Positions 52,699 through 63,260 of a stretch of DNA of 64,000 nt are shown here, piece by piece; within the stretch, counting starts at the first letter, position 1, and the number at the start of each line of letters is the position of its first letter. Source of the stretch: Cliona cf. orientalis (lineage: Eukaryota; Porifera; Demospongiae; Clionaida; Clionaidae); assembly GCA_963930775.1 (NCBI GenBank), contig OZ005691.1:806001-870000 (forward strand), read 5' to 3'. A program made the position numbers and the translations under genes. A model generated the notes under the pieces. It searched no databases and was not told the origin of the DNA. It saw only the letters and a list, made by a program, of their open reading frames with translations.

Positions 52699-54890
52699 CA
52701 GAAAATTAATATACATTATATTCATGTGCTCCTGACTCTATGCATATTAGTATGACTACATAGCTAGCTACGACAAAATTAATATGAAGTCCTAAAATTA
52801 ACGGTCCCTTTTCTCATAATAATATATAGTTGGTCACATATTATAGTGCAGGGGGCAGATATCATGAATACAGAATCTGTCAGGGATTTTTTTTTTTCAC
52901 TGCATGCCACCATAATTATATCACGATCGAATTTTTAATTCCAGCTAGTGCACACCTATAGCCATCCTAATTGAAGCCCATTCAGTACTGGATGACTCGG
53001 AGATGATGGCTATGTAGGTGTGTGTATACTGGAATTTGTGATCTGATTTAATATATATGATGTGAAAGCAGAGCTAATGGATCCTGCACTGATTCCAAGC
53101 TTTACCAGCAGCTAAAATTACTGATCAGTATTCATGCACTGGGTGGCCAGCTAATCCTATAGCATTGGTATTCCATATTCCATGTAGCTAGCTACTCTAG
53201 GTATCAGAATCTTTCGTGACATCCCTTGAGAAGTTGATAATTCTGCTGTTTGAGCATTTCCCCCTCCTCCTTCCCCAAGGCTACCGCAAGCAGACCTTCT
53301 TTGCTGTCCTCAAGCTCATTCTGGGGATTTCTTCAAATCGTCCCACGTACTCTCAAAACCTTTCTTTCCCATATTAGCAAGAAATTTGGTAGCTGTATAC
53401 ATAATATTATTATAAATAATTGTTATTTTTAGTATTAATTAACAAGAGGTAAACTGGTTTACTGGTATGTTCACTGTTGTGATTATCGTAAGTTTTGAAA
53501 CATGTCATGTTATTTTCTAGTCAGCCGAATGTATCGAAAGTATGTTGCAGTTTGTGACCCAAGAGGGAATTCTCATAGCAGACACTGTATACATTGTGTG
53601 CAAAAGAGAGTCACATGGAATAAAATAAGAGTATATTAATGCAGCTGTGTTTTATTAGGTATAGGGTACAACATAATATTATTATATACAGCTATATGTA
53701 CAATAGGATGGTATGTTATTTCAGCATGACAGGTGCATAATATTATGGCTTCTACAAGGCCTGTTTACTTTAATTCTACTGTCGTTGTAGGTAACTTCAA
53801 AGTGGCCATATCATGTTATTGTGCATTACGTAGGTACAAGGAGTATGTAACATAGTAGTGGTATACAAATATCTCTTTCCAGATTTGACATCACAGCCAC
53901 TCCTGTACGTACATACACATGGGCCTGAATATCATGTACACAACAACCACTAAAACCATGAAGTTGTGTCTATCAGTGTTTTGATAGTAACTAGCTGCAG
54001 CTGCAGCTGTACAGAATGGACTCTGTGGTTGCAACTCAGTAAGTACCCTTCATATTTTAGGTCTAGCTGATGGCACCTTAGAAAGGACATGTCGACAGGG
54101 AAGATCCTTGGGATGATGTGTGGCATGTATATAGGTAGTAGTTATTCTTATCAGACAGGCTGGCTCCTCAGCCTGGAAATCCCCATCCCCCTTGTGGGTC
54201 AAGTTCGCAAGCTTTAATCATGAATACAGGCATACTTAGCTATTAAAATTTTTATATATACACAGGAAAAAAATCGAGTAGCTTAAATTTTTATTGCATA
54301 ATAGATCTACATAGCACATGTACAGTTTGCCTACATACTAGGAGTACATTACAAGGAGTACATACAATATTAGGCCAGACCAATTTAATTTGTTGTTGCT
54401 CGGATATCGTGAGGTAAAAATTGGACCGAGCGATTGAAAAAAAAGAAAAAAAAGCAATCTTTGGGGTGTGGTTATAGACCACAATCTAATTAAGACGACT
54501 AATGTGACTATCTAGGACCAGGGAATTAAGATAGAATACAAAAACCACTCTACTATACATAAGCTCCCCCAACTTAATTAAGAAATTTTTTTTCTGTTTG
54601 CCCAAAAATTGGAGCGAGCGAATCCGTGCAACAACTTATTTAATTGATCTGGCCTTATATACAAACATTTCTTTATTTGATATCACAACCACTCGATCTT
54701 GTACATGGGCCCAATCAATGCATTTAAATTCCAAAGATGTGCTTGACTTTTGTGCTTCCTTCCTGCCACTGTACATTCGTCTGTGAAATATGTAGCTAAA
54801 CTCATAGATCACTGATCTGGTATAGGGGATGACCTAATGCCACAAGCTAGTTGTGACTATATAAAAGATCTAGTAAGAGTTGAGCCATGG
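52699..54890. other. duplicated non-coding segment
   Basis: No gene. Blocks correspond to 40550-41650 in order (e.g. GATTCCAAGCTTTACCAGCAG, GGCTTCTACAAGGCCTGTTT, ATCTCTTTCCAGATTTGACATCAC), so this is an older block duplicate. Confidence 0.6.
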
Positions 54891-54892
54891 AG

Positions 54893-55490
54893 TTGTACTA
54901 TTGTATTAGTGTTGCTATACAGTACATGCATGCATGCACAGTAAATTAAATTGAAAACGAAGAAGGTATACAACGTCTATAGTATCAGATTCTAGTGGTC
55001 AAGTTAAATAGTATAGGGAATGTGTCTATAGTGGTTGTGGGATACAGCAATGATATCGATAAATCCCTGCGGTTAATTAAAAGTATAGTGGCTTGTTTCA
55101 ACTGAATGAGAACTACTTTGTGGTCTTCGCTTCAAGTTCAGGGCTGCACAGGGTGTGCATGCATGCATGCATATGAAGCAGCTAGGCTTGTACTATTGTA
55201 TTAGTGTTGCTATACAGTACATGCATGCATGCACAGTAAATTAAATTGAAAACGAAGAAGGTATACAACGTCTATAGTATCAGATTCTAGTGGTCAAGTT
55301 AAATAGTATAGGGAATGTGTCTATAGTGGTTGTGGGATACAGCAATGATATCGATAAATCCCTGCGGTTAATTAAAAGTATAGTGGCTTGTTCAACTGAA
55401 TGAGAACTATTTTGTGGTCTTCGCTTGAATTCGAAGTTCAGGGCTGCACAGGGTGTGCATGCATGCATGCATATGAAGCAGCTAGGCTTG
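54893..55490 (+). repeat. tandem duplication, two units of about 297 bp
   Basis: Unit 1 (54893-55188) and unit 2 (55189-55490) are almost identical, starting TGTACTATTGTATTAGTGTTG and ending GCAGCTAGGCTTG. The strong similarity shows a recent event. Confidence 0.9.
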
Positions 55491-55915
55491 AGACAGTTGA
55501 TAACCAATCTGACTGAGCAATCTGCAACTTATAGTTTGTTCACAGTCAAACCACTCAACTTTGGAGACCTGACCTGTTATAATTATGACTGTATGTATGT
55601 AGCTAGCTGCGCATGCGCATAATTATTGAGGTAAAGATCGTCAACGTTGGCCGCGCTAACTCAGATGCAGAAATTATTAATTTTCTTCACTTCAGCCACA
55701 ACATGAACAACACCAGGTCTGGTATATACCTTCAATAAGTTAGTTCAGCCTCCTATTAAACACAACAGAGACAAACAATTCTATTTATACAGATTTCCGC
55801 ACCTCTGGAACTCACTACCTCCTATTGACCGACTCTTATTATCATTCATAACAATAAGAGTATTATATATTATTATAATATTATTATACTGTTAATAACA
55901 ATCAGAAAGCAATTA

Positions 55916-56347
55916 CCGTATTTATTCGAATAGAAGCCGCATCCCGAATAGTAGCCGCCCTCGAATAGTAGCCGCACCTGGAGCTCCGCCAAAGAAAATA
56001 GTAGCCGCCCTCGAATAGTAGCCGCACGCATGCGTGAACACAATTAAGTGGGTGTGGCCACGTTCGCACGCCATGAACGATCGTTAATTCGAGGCAAAAG
56101 CATGCCAGCAGACGTCCCTGGCTTGGTTCTGCTGCTGTTTTTCGATCATAGTATCTCGACTATTTGAAAAGTAGTCCTGAAAAACTAGTTTATCACAACA
56201 AGATACCACCGGATCGGCGCAAGCATGGCGCAATATATATAGCTTAAGGTATCCCTCCAAATAAATAAAAGCCGCCCTCGATTAGTAGCCGCACTCCAGC
56301 AAGGCCGAAAGTAATAATAGCCGCGGCTACTATTCGAATAAATACGG
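55916..56347. mobile_element. MITE with CCGTATTTATTCGAATAG ends
   Basis: Left end CCGTATTTATTCGAATAGAA and inverted right end CTATTCGAATAAATACGG, with TA on both sides (55914-55915 and 56348-56349). Inside, AGTAGCCGC units repeat. It sits directly at the left border of the 5-kb transposon. Confidence 0.9.
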
Positions 56348-57044
56348 TAGAGTAGGGTAGGGTATTATCGGACGGAGGCAGTTACTGGACGCCTCGCACA
56401 TAATTGCGTTTATACGGCCAATGGTATTACGTAATCTTTCACCATTCGCCATGAGGTAGGGGCCATGTAAGTACTAGCTATATCTCATTTCTTGTGGTGT
56501 GCATCCACACAGAAGCTGCACAACACTGCTCTAAATAGTTGCAACTTTTTCGTATTTTTTTCAAGAAGCTGTTTTTTCATGGTATCTAAGATTTATACTA
56601 TTATTGCCATGGCACAGCGGCATCAATTTTTGATGAATGGTTTTTTCATTTGGTATGTGCATACTAGAATGTATGAAGAATTTTTAGAATTTTTTCCGGA
56701 ATTTTTTGACCTTATTATAAGCATAAACCGGATTTTTTTTGTAAAGAACTTTCAGAGGTAGTTTCTGGACAATGCATATATTGCATTATTTTATGTATTC
56801 ATGTATTATTTCACAATTTTTGGGTGAATCTTCAAATCTAAAGGCAGGATGTAAGAAGGATGTTGTTCATGATGCATTTGATGCCATTTATGTGTCATAT
56901 ATTGATAACCGCAGCCGCGATTTTTTATGTGTTGTTTTTCACCTTCGTCCGGTAATGGTCGACACTGTCCGTTCTCTACCTCCGGAACCAGCGGTACTTT
57001 GTGCGCATGCCCTGCACGAACGGAAGTACGTGGGGCCACGGTTA

Positions 57045-57086
57045 AACGAGCATGCGCCGTATAAAAGGGGCGTGGTCAGGCCAAAA
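57045..57086 (+). promoter_or_regulatory. TATA promoter of the transposase gene
   Basis: GTATAAAAGGGGCGTGGTC then AGGCC: a TATA box at about 57059-57066, roughly 210 bp before the ATG. The same motif occurs inverted at about 61143-61172. Confidence 0.6.
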
Positions 57087-57273
57087 AATGTCATTCGCTA
57101 AAATTTTGAACTTACAAAATGGCTGCCTTCTGCCAAGTGACCGTTCTCGCACTTTTACACCCATAGACACACACTAACAACTGTCAAAAACGCGAATAAA
57201 AGCAAGAGCGCTCCAAATAGAACTTTTTGCACGTGTTCGCATATTATTTGTTTCGAAGCTGATCTGTGATATT

Positions 57274-59785
57274 ATGTCGAGTTCTAATTCCTCCCGAAAG
57301 CGTCATCGCTTCACTCTACAAGCGACTTTCTCGACTTACGAGGAGAAGGAAGCCTTTGAGCGTCGATTTGAGGCCGTTTGCAAGCTCCTACAACCCGTAG
57401 GAGCCCCCACTCTAGACAATCACGGTGTGTTATGCGCCTTGTTGGATGCGGTAGAACGGAATGCGAGACCACAGGACAATTTCCCGGGTAATGAGCGCGT
57501 GGAAACAAGGAGCTTTCTACGAAACAGTGGTAAGGCTGAGTATGTGCAGACTATATATGATAGCTATGTTCAAGTGTGTATGCATCACATAGGAGTGTAT
57601 GTAAGTGATGAGCACCAGGAAGACCAAGCATTGTTTGTGACCGAAGAGTGCTGTTTTTCTGACCTGGTTGAAGGACTCTCCTCCCCATGTCCCTGTGGGC
57701 TGACAATAAAGCCATGGGCTGTGGAGTCTATCAAACAGGTTACAATATTGTAGCGTCAAGTATAGCAAGCTGTTTGTCATGATCTTCTTGTCCCATAGAA
57801 AGGTCATGTGTTGCGTGTGCTGTTCTCTTGCTGCCGTTGCCATCGGCAAAAGAGGACATGGTCAAGTTCAAGAGTACTCAGTGGGCTCTACTTAGCTAAT
57901 CAGAAGTAAATTTTAGTGTCGAGTAGAGTGGTTATATTACCGTTTGTGTTGTTGTAGGTTGGTTCATGGTTTCACTTGCGCTGGTGTGTTGCCTACTCAG
58001 TACATCAACTTTTCCAAGTTTTCAGGCATGGGCAGTGTTGGACATGGCTACATCAGACAAGGTAATTGTCATGCATATACACTGGTTTATTTCAAGAATT
58101 CAATAACATTTCAGTATACAATCGCCGTTGGTACATTGGCATAGTGGATCGTTTGGCCGAGCAGTTCATGAAGAAAGCAGTGGAAGAGGTGGAGACCCTC
58201 CCAGACTATGTAACAAAGGGAGAGGTTTGTATAAACGTACATGTACATGTATACGAATGAGTGATGTTCTATGTTCACAGTGGGTCATCACTGACGCCAG
58301 ACATGACTCAACTGCTAATGCCTACCACACCACTGTGCCTTGCCTTTCTGGAAGGTGACAATGCTTTTCATTGACAATACTAATTGTTTCTATTGTACCC
58401 TATGTACATACAGTACCATGAAGATTGTTGGCATTTCTACCATTTCGCGAAGTGAACATCATGTGGCCCAAACTCGTGAACTTGAATGCACTAAGGTAGT
58501 TGTGCCCCAAGTCATTGCTCGAGGTAGGTTATATACAATGTGATGTATACTATAATGTGTTGTGTGTATGTGTATAAAATTTGTGTATGTCCATCCAGGT
58601 TTGAAAATCGTTGAGATTGCACATGATATGCAGCTTGCTGTTGGACGCTATGTGAAGCAAGATCTCAAGCTCCTCAACTCCTTTGACACATGGCATGGTA
58701 CGAAATGGATGGTATACTTTATATTTGAATTGATGCGACTACACCACTGTGTGTAGGAACCAAGAATGTTGCCAAGGAGCTCGCCAAAATCACCAAGGGC
58801 AGAGTAAGAGATCGTGATGTGACATGGTTTACTGAGCTTACGGATAAACGTATGCCACTTGTATGTACTGTGTAGTTATGTGGATAATGTAGTGTACTTT
58901 TTCAGGAAGAAGTATTAAAATTCATCTCTACTGGGCCATGAAAAACTGGTGGATGTTCAGATGCTCTCCGCAATCTCATTCTCAACATACCCAACCATTA
59001 TATGGTATTAGCAGTCGTTCGTCCTACGTCATACAATATGGAAGCTGTTCACGTATATATATTTACTTACAGGGAATCCACTCTGACTGCCATCCAAGTT
59101 CGTCATGTCATGATCCTGGATACATTCCCAGTAGGCTGGAGCTCACTAACCCTCAAGCATGTCAGGCACTGCTCAAAGGTTTGAAGGACACCTACGTGTA
59201 CCGCTATGCCGATGACTTCTGTCGGGTATGTATGGTTTTCACAGTCAGTCCTCTTGCAATATTTAGCTTATATTACATGTATACAGTGTCGCGACACTTA
59301 CTGGGTGGAGAGTTTCAACCACCAGCTGCTCACATACTTACCGAAGCGGATTCACTTTTCCACCAGGGTATTCAATATGAGAATGAACCTCGCAGTGATG
59401 GACTGGGTCAGATGCATGATTTATGCTGTTTGTATCTTTATATCTATATCGTTGTAAATTATGCAGAATGAGAACGTGAATCGCACTCATACCAGTGTAC
59501 ACAAGGTGAAAGACCTTCGACGACCAGACAGGCGTACACCTATGAAGGTCCTAGTGGAGAAGACGTTCAAGTTTGTTGAGCTTGTGTGGACAGCATATGT
59601 TGATGACAACAAACCCGACATCAGGTATGTATCGTACATCATCCTATACTTTATATATGTGAAAATTGTTTTTTATCTTCAGAGAGATTGAAGATGAGGA
59701 GACTGAAGATGAGGAGACTGGTGACCTAGATGGAGAAGTTGACGATGGCACACTTTTATCCGAGGCAGAATCGGATGACGACTAA
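57274..59785 (+). CDS. DDE-type transposase (Kolobok-like group), 13 exons, one frameshift
   Basis: Exons: 57274-57738, 57799-57905, 57958-58061, 58115-58224, 58281-58354, 58414-58523, 58599-58697, 58757-58849, 58906-59004, 59073-59225, 59287-59406, 59467-59624, 59683-59785. Twelve introns, mostly 50-75 bp, all GT/AG. The product is about 597 aa. It resembles a transposase group common in cnidarian and sponge genomes: RTWSSSRVLSGLYLANQKLV, FTCAGVLPTQYINFSKFSG, WVITDARHDST (candidate first Asp), IVEIAHDMQLAVGRYV (candidate second Asp), LNSFDTWHGTKNVAKEL, and YWVESFNHQLLTYLPKRIHF (candidate final Glu), ending in an acidic tail. In exon 9 the reading frame changes inside an A5 run (about 58940-58944). 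Exon phases before and after agree only if one base is removed, so this copy is inactive or the base is an error. A 63-bp in-frame stretch in exon 1 starting GTAAGG could be another intron. The superfamily name is tentative. Confidence 0.75.
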
Positions 59786-60274
59786 GCAATTTCACAAGAC
59801 TACATGTATGTATAATATTATGTCACTGACTGATATGGTGTTACTGGCTCCACTTGCATATACTTTTGTTGCTGTTTAGGTTTATGTTATATGTATGTGC
59901 ACTGACCTCACTTTCTCACTGAGTCCATACCGACCTCCTTGCCCACAGGACAGTATTGCTGATCTCATCCACACAGGATAGTGCTATGATATTCGTATTC
60001 CCCCCCCCCCCTGTGCTATATTATTATGATATTCGTATTTTGCCCCCCCGTGCTATGATATTTGTATTGTGTGTCCCCCCCCCCTCCATTACAGTGTTAT
60101 GATATTCTTATTGTGTGTCTCCCCCAGCAGTTTCCCCGGTGACTACCATAATTATATCTCTTGCTTAAATTTAATCAAGTGCACTTTCAGCTTCGAAAGT
60201 AGACATATAATCTTTATATTCGCCATCATGGCTAGGATATCTTCTTCTGATTTCCTATAGACAGAAACATTATA

Positions 60275-60942
60275 TTACCTATTTGATACAGTGCAATCCT
60301 TGCTTACTGTAATGACGCATTTCGGAATTATTTTCCTCTTGTCTGCCCTTATAGTTCTCCGCTCCTTTCTCAGGAGGTACTCCTCATCCTGGAAGACGCC
60401 GAGAGTGTTGAGCAACTTCCAAAACGCTTTGTACAATCTGTACCGCTTCTCATCATTCGCCGGATGGGGACCGCAGGCGCCGCGCAGGAAGTCAGGGGGC
60501 AACGCAATGACGCAAGGGGAACACAAAGAGTTGGGGCAATTATTCCTGCCACGAAGAATCGGACAACTGCTTGACTGCCGATAGCCTTCGGGGTGACTCG
60601 GAAAGGTAACACCTAAAGTGTCATATATTTGAGTATATTTTTACTGAGTTTGTACATGTAGCTACCTGTGCTACCCTGCTGCTGGGTCTCATTGTCAGTG
60701 GATGGTGGCTCATCCTCCTCGAGACGTACCCATCTCAGTTGAACCGTCAAAGCAGGCAGCTGGCTTTCATGGACCATACGGTTCACACGCGATACAAAAA
60801 CTTGAGGAGGAGTGTGTGTATATTCTACTTTCACCTAGTTTTAGTAGTTTTGTGTTATGTTTATATTATTGTTCTTGGTTATATGATAGTACTGCTATGA
60901 ATATCTTGCTGTAATCACTCTCTTGTCAGCTGATGAGGCCAT
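60275..60942 (-). CDS. small accessory gene of the transposon (about 176 aa)
   Basis: Minus-strand exons 60942-60919, 60834-60666 and 60612-60275 join in frame with GT/AG borders; the two introns are 84 and 53 bp, as in the transposase. The product starts MASSADKR. It has a Cys-containing middle (CPILRGRNNCPNSLCSPC) and a C-terminal helical part KRYRLYKAFWKLLNTLG ... KRKIIPKCVI. That last part weakly resembles the YRxxAYRxFxxWxxGxLG...RxxIPSCVV pattern of the zinc-binding domain from P2X7-like proteins, which also occurs in invertebrate mobile elements. I would not assign a function. It converges with the transposase and starts about 220 bp downstream of a TATA box at about 61165-61170. Confidence 0.5.
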
Positions 60943-61142
60943 ACTAGCGGCAGCGTGACAGGACGGTTGAAGGACTTCTGGTTTGTGTGCATGTGGCTGG
61001 AGTAAACACGTGTCTAAGCTAACAGAGCGTGTCCGATCCTGTTGCGCTTGCGTGTTGTGTAGCCTCGAAAGAGAATCGCGGGCATTCTGGACTAGTTTTG
61101 AATTTGAAATTCATCCGCCATATTTATGCGCATGGTCAAGAA

Positions 61143-61172
61143 CTTCCGGCCTGACCACCCCCCTTTTATACT
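61143..61172 (-). promoter_or_regulatory. inverted TATA promoter of the accessory gene
   Basis: On the minus strand reads GTATAAAAGGGGGGTGGTC then AGGCC, almost the same as 57058-57081 on plus. This suggests subterminal inverted repeats that double as promoters. Confidence 0.55.
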
Positions 61173-61369
61173 CCGCCCTCATTGATCGCGATTCGCGAAA
61201 GTAACGCGTACGTACGGAATATTTATTCAACACATGCTCGTTTAAGGGCTCGTTTAGTAGGTAATGTTTAGGCCTATCTGTGGTTGCATACTCGCGATCT
61301 AGTGCTGCTCGTTTGTCTGTGATATAACGCTGTCTTTTCTTAGCTGTCCGAAATATGCCAACCCTACTC

Positions 61370-61754
61370 TAATCAATATCTTTTGGAAGTCGTTTCTCAC
61401 AAAATTCAATCCAGATATATCAGCTGCTCCTACTACTTTACATGTCCATGCCCAAGATGCTTCTCCCTGCCAAAGTTCTGCTTCAACTAACTGGTCCAAG
61501 ACCCTGCAATAATTAATCATCTACGACTATTCCAGCCTAGAACGATTTACATTATGCTATACTTCATTATTTTGTCATCCTGTCAGGCTGTTACAACCCT
61601 GTAGCGGGCCTTCAGCTACATGTATATAGCTAGAAGCTGTAAAGCAATAATTATGAAGCATAAATCCCCCATACTTAATACTTCCGACCTTCCATAATAA
61701 TTAGTCTGGGGCTGAAGGGCTGGCACCCAGACTAATCTTCCATTAGGTGGTGTC
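61370..61754. other. upstream flank of paralogue 8
   Basis: Begins with the second half of the split retrotransposon remnant (CAATATCTTTTGGAAGTCG). The rest shows no gene. Confidence 0.5.
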
Positions 61755-61835
61755 AGGTCAAGGTGAAAGCAACGCGCCAACACTATGCGCATGCGCACTG
61801 ACATGACAAACCCGCCACCTCCCGGGGCTATATAT
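61755..61835 (+). promoter_or_regulatory. conserved promoter block of paralogue 8
   Basis: Near-identical to 46559-46662: NRF1-type TGCGCATGCGCA at 61786-61797 and TATATAT at 61829-61835, about 110 bp before the ATG at 61944. Confidence 0.55.
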
Positions 61836-61943
61836 CGCGGACGCACTAGAGCTGTTACATCCGTTTTGTTGGGCTGGAGTCGAGATTTAACTCTACCAGG
61901 CTACTCTGCAAATCCCGCTCGCGCTCAATTTCGTCGGTCGAAG

Positions 61944-63260
61944 ATGCCCGCATTCGACTCCATTGCCAAGAAGCTGGCCATTCCAATGGTCGTGCTGTTC
62001 GAGTTCGGCTGGATCATCTACACTGGCGGTTTGGGTTCTTTTTTGCATCAACAAGTCCTCGAAACTACTGAACGTTCCAATAGCCGCTATTCGAGTTATT
62101 CTCAGCAGGGTGCGTCGGATGCGCAAGAAGTACTGAGTAATCCAGTACTCTTTTCGCACTACTTTGCGTTGGCTGGCGGGCAGTTTGTCGCTGTCCTTTT
62201 TCTCATCCACGCTGCGCTGCCGTTGAACACAGCTAGCTACGTTGTCGGCGTCCTCTCCTCCATTATGAACATCATCTACTTTGTGTCCGTTGGATATTTG
62301 ATCAACTGGAGTGTAACTGGGGTGAGAATTTATGAAGACACGATTAGCACCCTCCAGGAGTACCCCTACTCGTCTTCCGAATCTCTAAGGAGGGCCCGTT
62401 TATATTTACACGCTATTCGGTGCGTACTCGCAGGGACGATCATCATGGCAATCAGCTGGGGGATCATTCAGTTGCTTACCTTCTTTTACAAACCCCCACA
62501 AAACAAGACGGATCTGTGGCAAGTGGTTCGAGAGTTTTCGCGAAATTTATCCACGTCCACTTCGCAGGTAAAAGCCAAACTCGGTGAATTAATTCGACTC
62601 GGTACCATTCCGCTCCTCATTCTCTCGACAATTGGGTGGGCCGTGTGCGCTGCTGGACTATACAGATTCTCTGACAGTATTAGTAGTTTATCATCACGGT
62701 CAACTTCAACTACCTACCAGACTGAGTACAATTTTGGAACTTGGGCCACTTTCTTTGTAACCCCCCTCCTGTATTTTGCAGCTCTATTCCATGCTGGATG
62801 TTCGGGAGGTGCTAGCACAATGAGTGGTGTCTTTGCTGCCATTTTCAACGTGTTCTTTGTCCTTAATATGGGCAGTACAGTTGTTACCTTTTGCGTATGG
62901 AAATATACTCTGGATCAAGAGTCGTTTTCAAGCTTTTCTGACTTGGAGGAGATCATACACAATATTGACCTCGGCCTAGGAGGAGGTATAGTCTGCCTTC
63001 TCTTCTGGACCATCGTTCACACTGCTTGGCTCTTTTATCGCTTCGATAGGTCACCAGATCACGACAGGTTGCAGTCAAACGGAGACGCTGAACACTCGCA
63101 ACCAATTGTTCATGCCCAGCAAAATGAATTATACGGTCCAGGTGACACCGGCACCACTACCGCTCACTCCATGGCCAGCTTCGTTCCTGGACAGCAAGTG
63201 CAAGTGCCACCGCCTTATGCCAAACACCTGGAATCGGAAATGCAACCAGTGGCTAATTAA
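61944..63260 (+). CDS. 8-TM duplicated-module membrane protein, subfamily B (paralogue 8), PPPY tail
   Basis: Single-exon, 438 aa from the ATG at 61944 (MPAFDSIAKKLAIPMVVLFE); the frame opens earlier at 61785, but the family signature and TATA spacing favour 61944. It is the closest relative of paralogue 7: FEFGWIIYTGGLGSF, YFALAGGQFVAVLFLIHAAL, SYVVGVLSSIMNIIYFVSVG, LLILSTIGWAVCAAGLYRF, STMSGVFAAIFNVFFVLNMG, GGGIVCLLFWTIVHTAWLF. The outer loops vary most. Extra Ser/Thr-rich residues in loop 5-6 (SSRSTSTTYQTEY) are absent from paralogue 7. The tail is full length, with LYGPGD and VPPPYAKHLESEM, the PPPY being a canonical WW-domain ligand. Function unknown. Confidence 0.88.
   Translation: MPAFDSIAKKLAIPMVVLFEFGWIIYTGGLGSFLHQQVLETTERSNSRYSSYSQQGASDAQEVLSNPVLFSHYFALAGGQFVAVLFLIHAALPLNTASYVVGVLSSIMNIIYFVSVGYLINWSVTGVRIYEDTISTLQEYPYSSSESLRRARLYLHAIRCVLAGTIIMAISWGIIQLLTFFYKPPQNKTDLWQVVREFSRNLSTSTSQVKAKLGELIRLGTIPLLILSTIGWAVCAAGLYRFSDSISSLSSRSTSTTYQTEYNFGTWATFFVTPLLYFAALFHAGCSGGASTMSGVFAAIFNVFFVLNMGSTVVTFCVWKYTLDQESFSSFSDLEEIIHNIDLGLGGGIVCLLFWTIVHTAWLFYRFDRSPDHDRLQSNGDAEHSQPIVHAQQNELYGPGDTGTTTAHSMASFVPGQQVQVPPPYAKHLESEMQPVAN

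Larger units (their letters stand above)
56350..61369 (+). mobile_element. 5.0-kb DNA transposon with DDE transposase, empty site known
   Basis: Imperfect inverted ends: GAGTAGGGTAGGGTATTATC (left) and, inverted, GAGTAGGGTTGGCATATTTC (right), both followed by GGAC(G/A)G. The host sequence AGAAAGCAATTAATCAATATC is intact at about 46512-46532 upstream of paralogue 7. Here it is split between 55915 and 61370, with only TA duplicated. The insert carries a spliced transposase (plus, 57274-59785), a second small gene (minus, 60275-60942) and matching TATA-box segments near both ends in inverted orientation. Confidence 0.88.

Noticed and set aside
56492-57101. Phe-rich frames at the left end of the 5-kb transposon
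   Set aside because: AT-rich subterminal DNA without splice-compatible extension or family resemblance; not supported as an extra gene.
16919-63260. GPCR or known transporter assignment for the 8-TM family
   Set aside because: There are eight segments in two equal halves, with no DRY, NPxxY or transporter signature motif; no family could be named.
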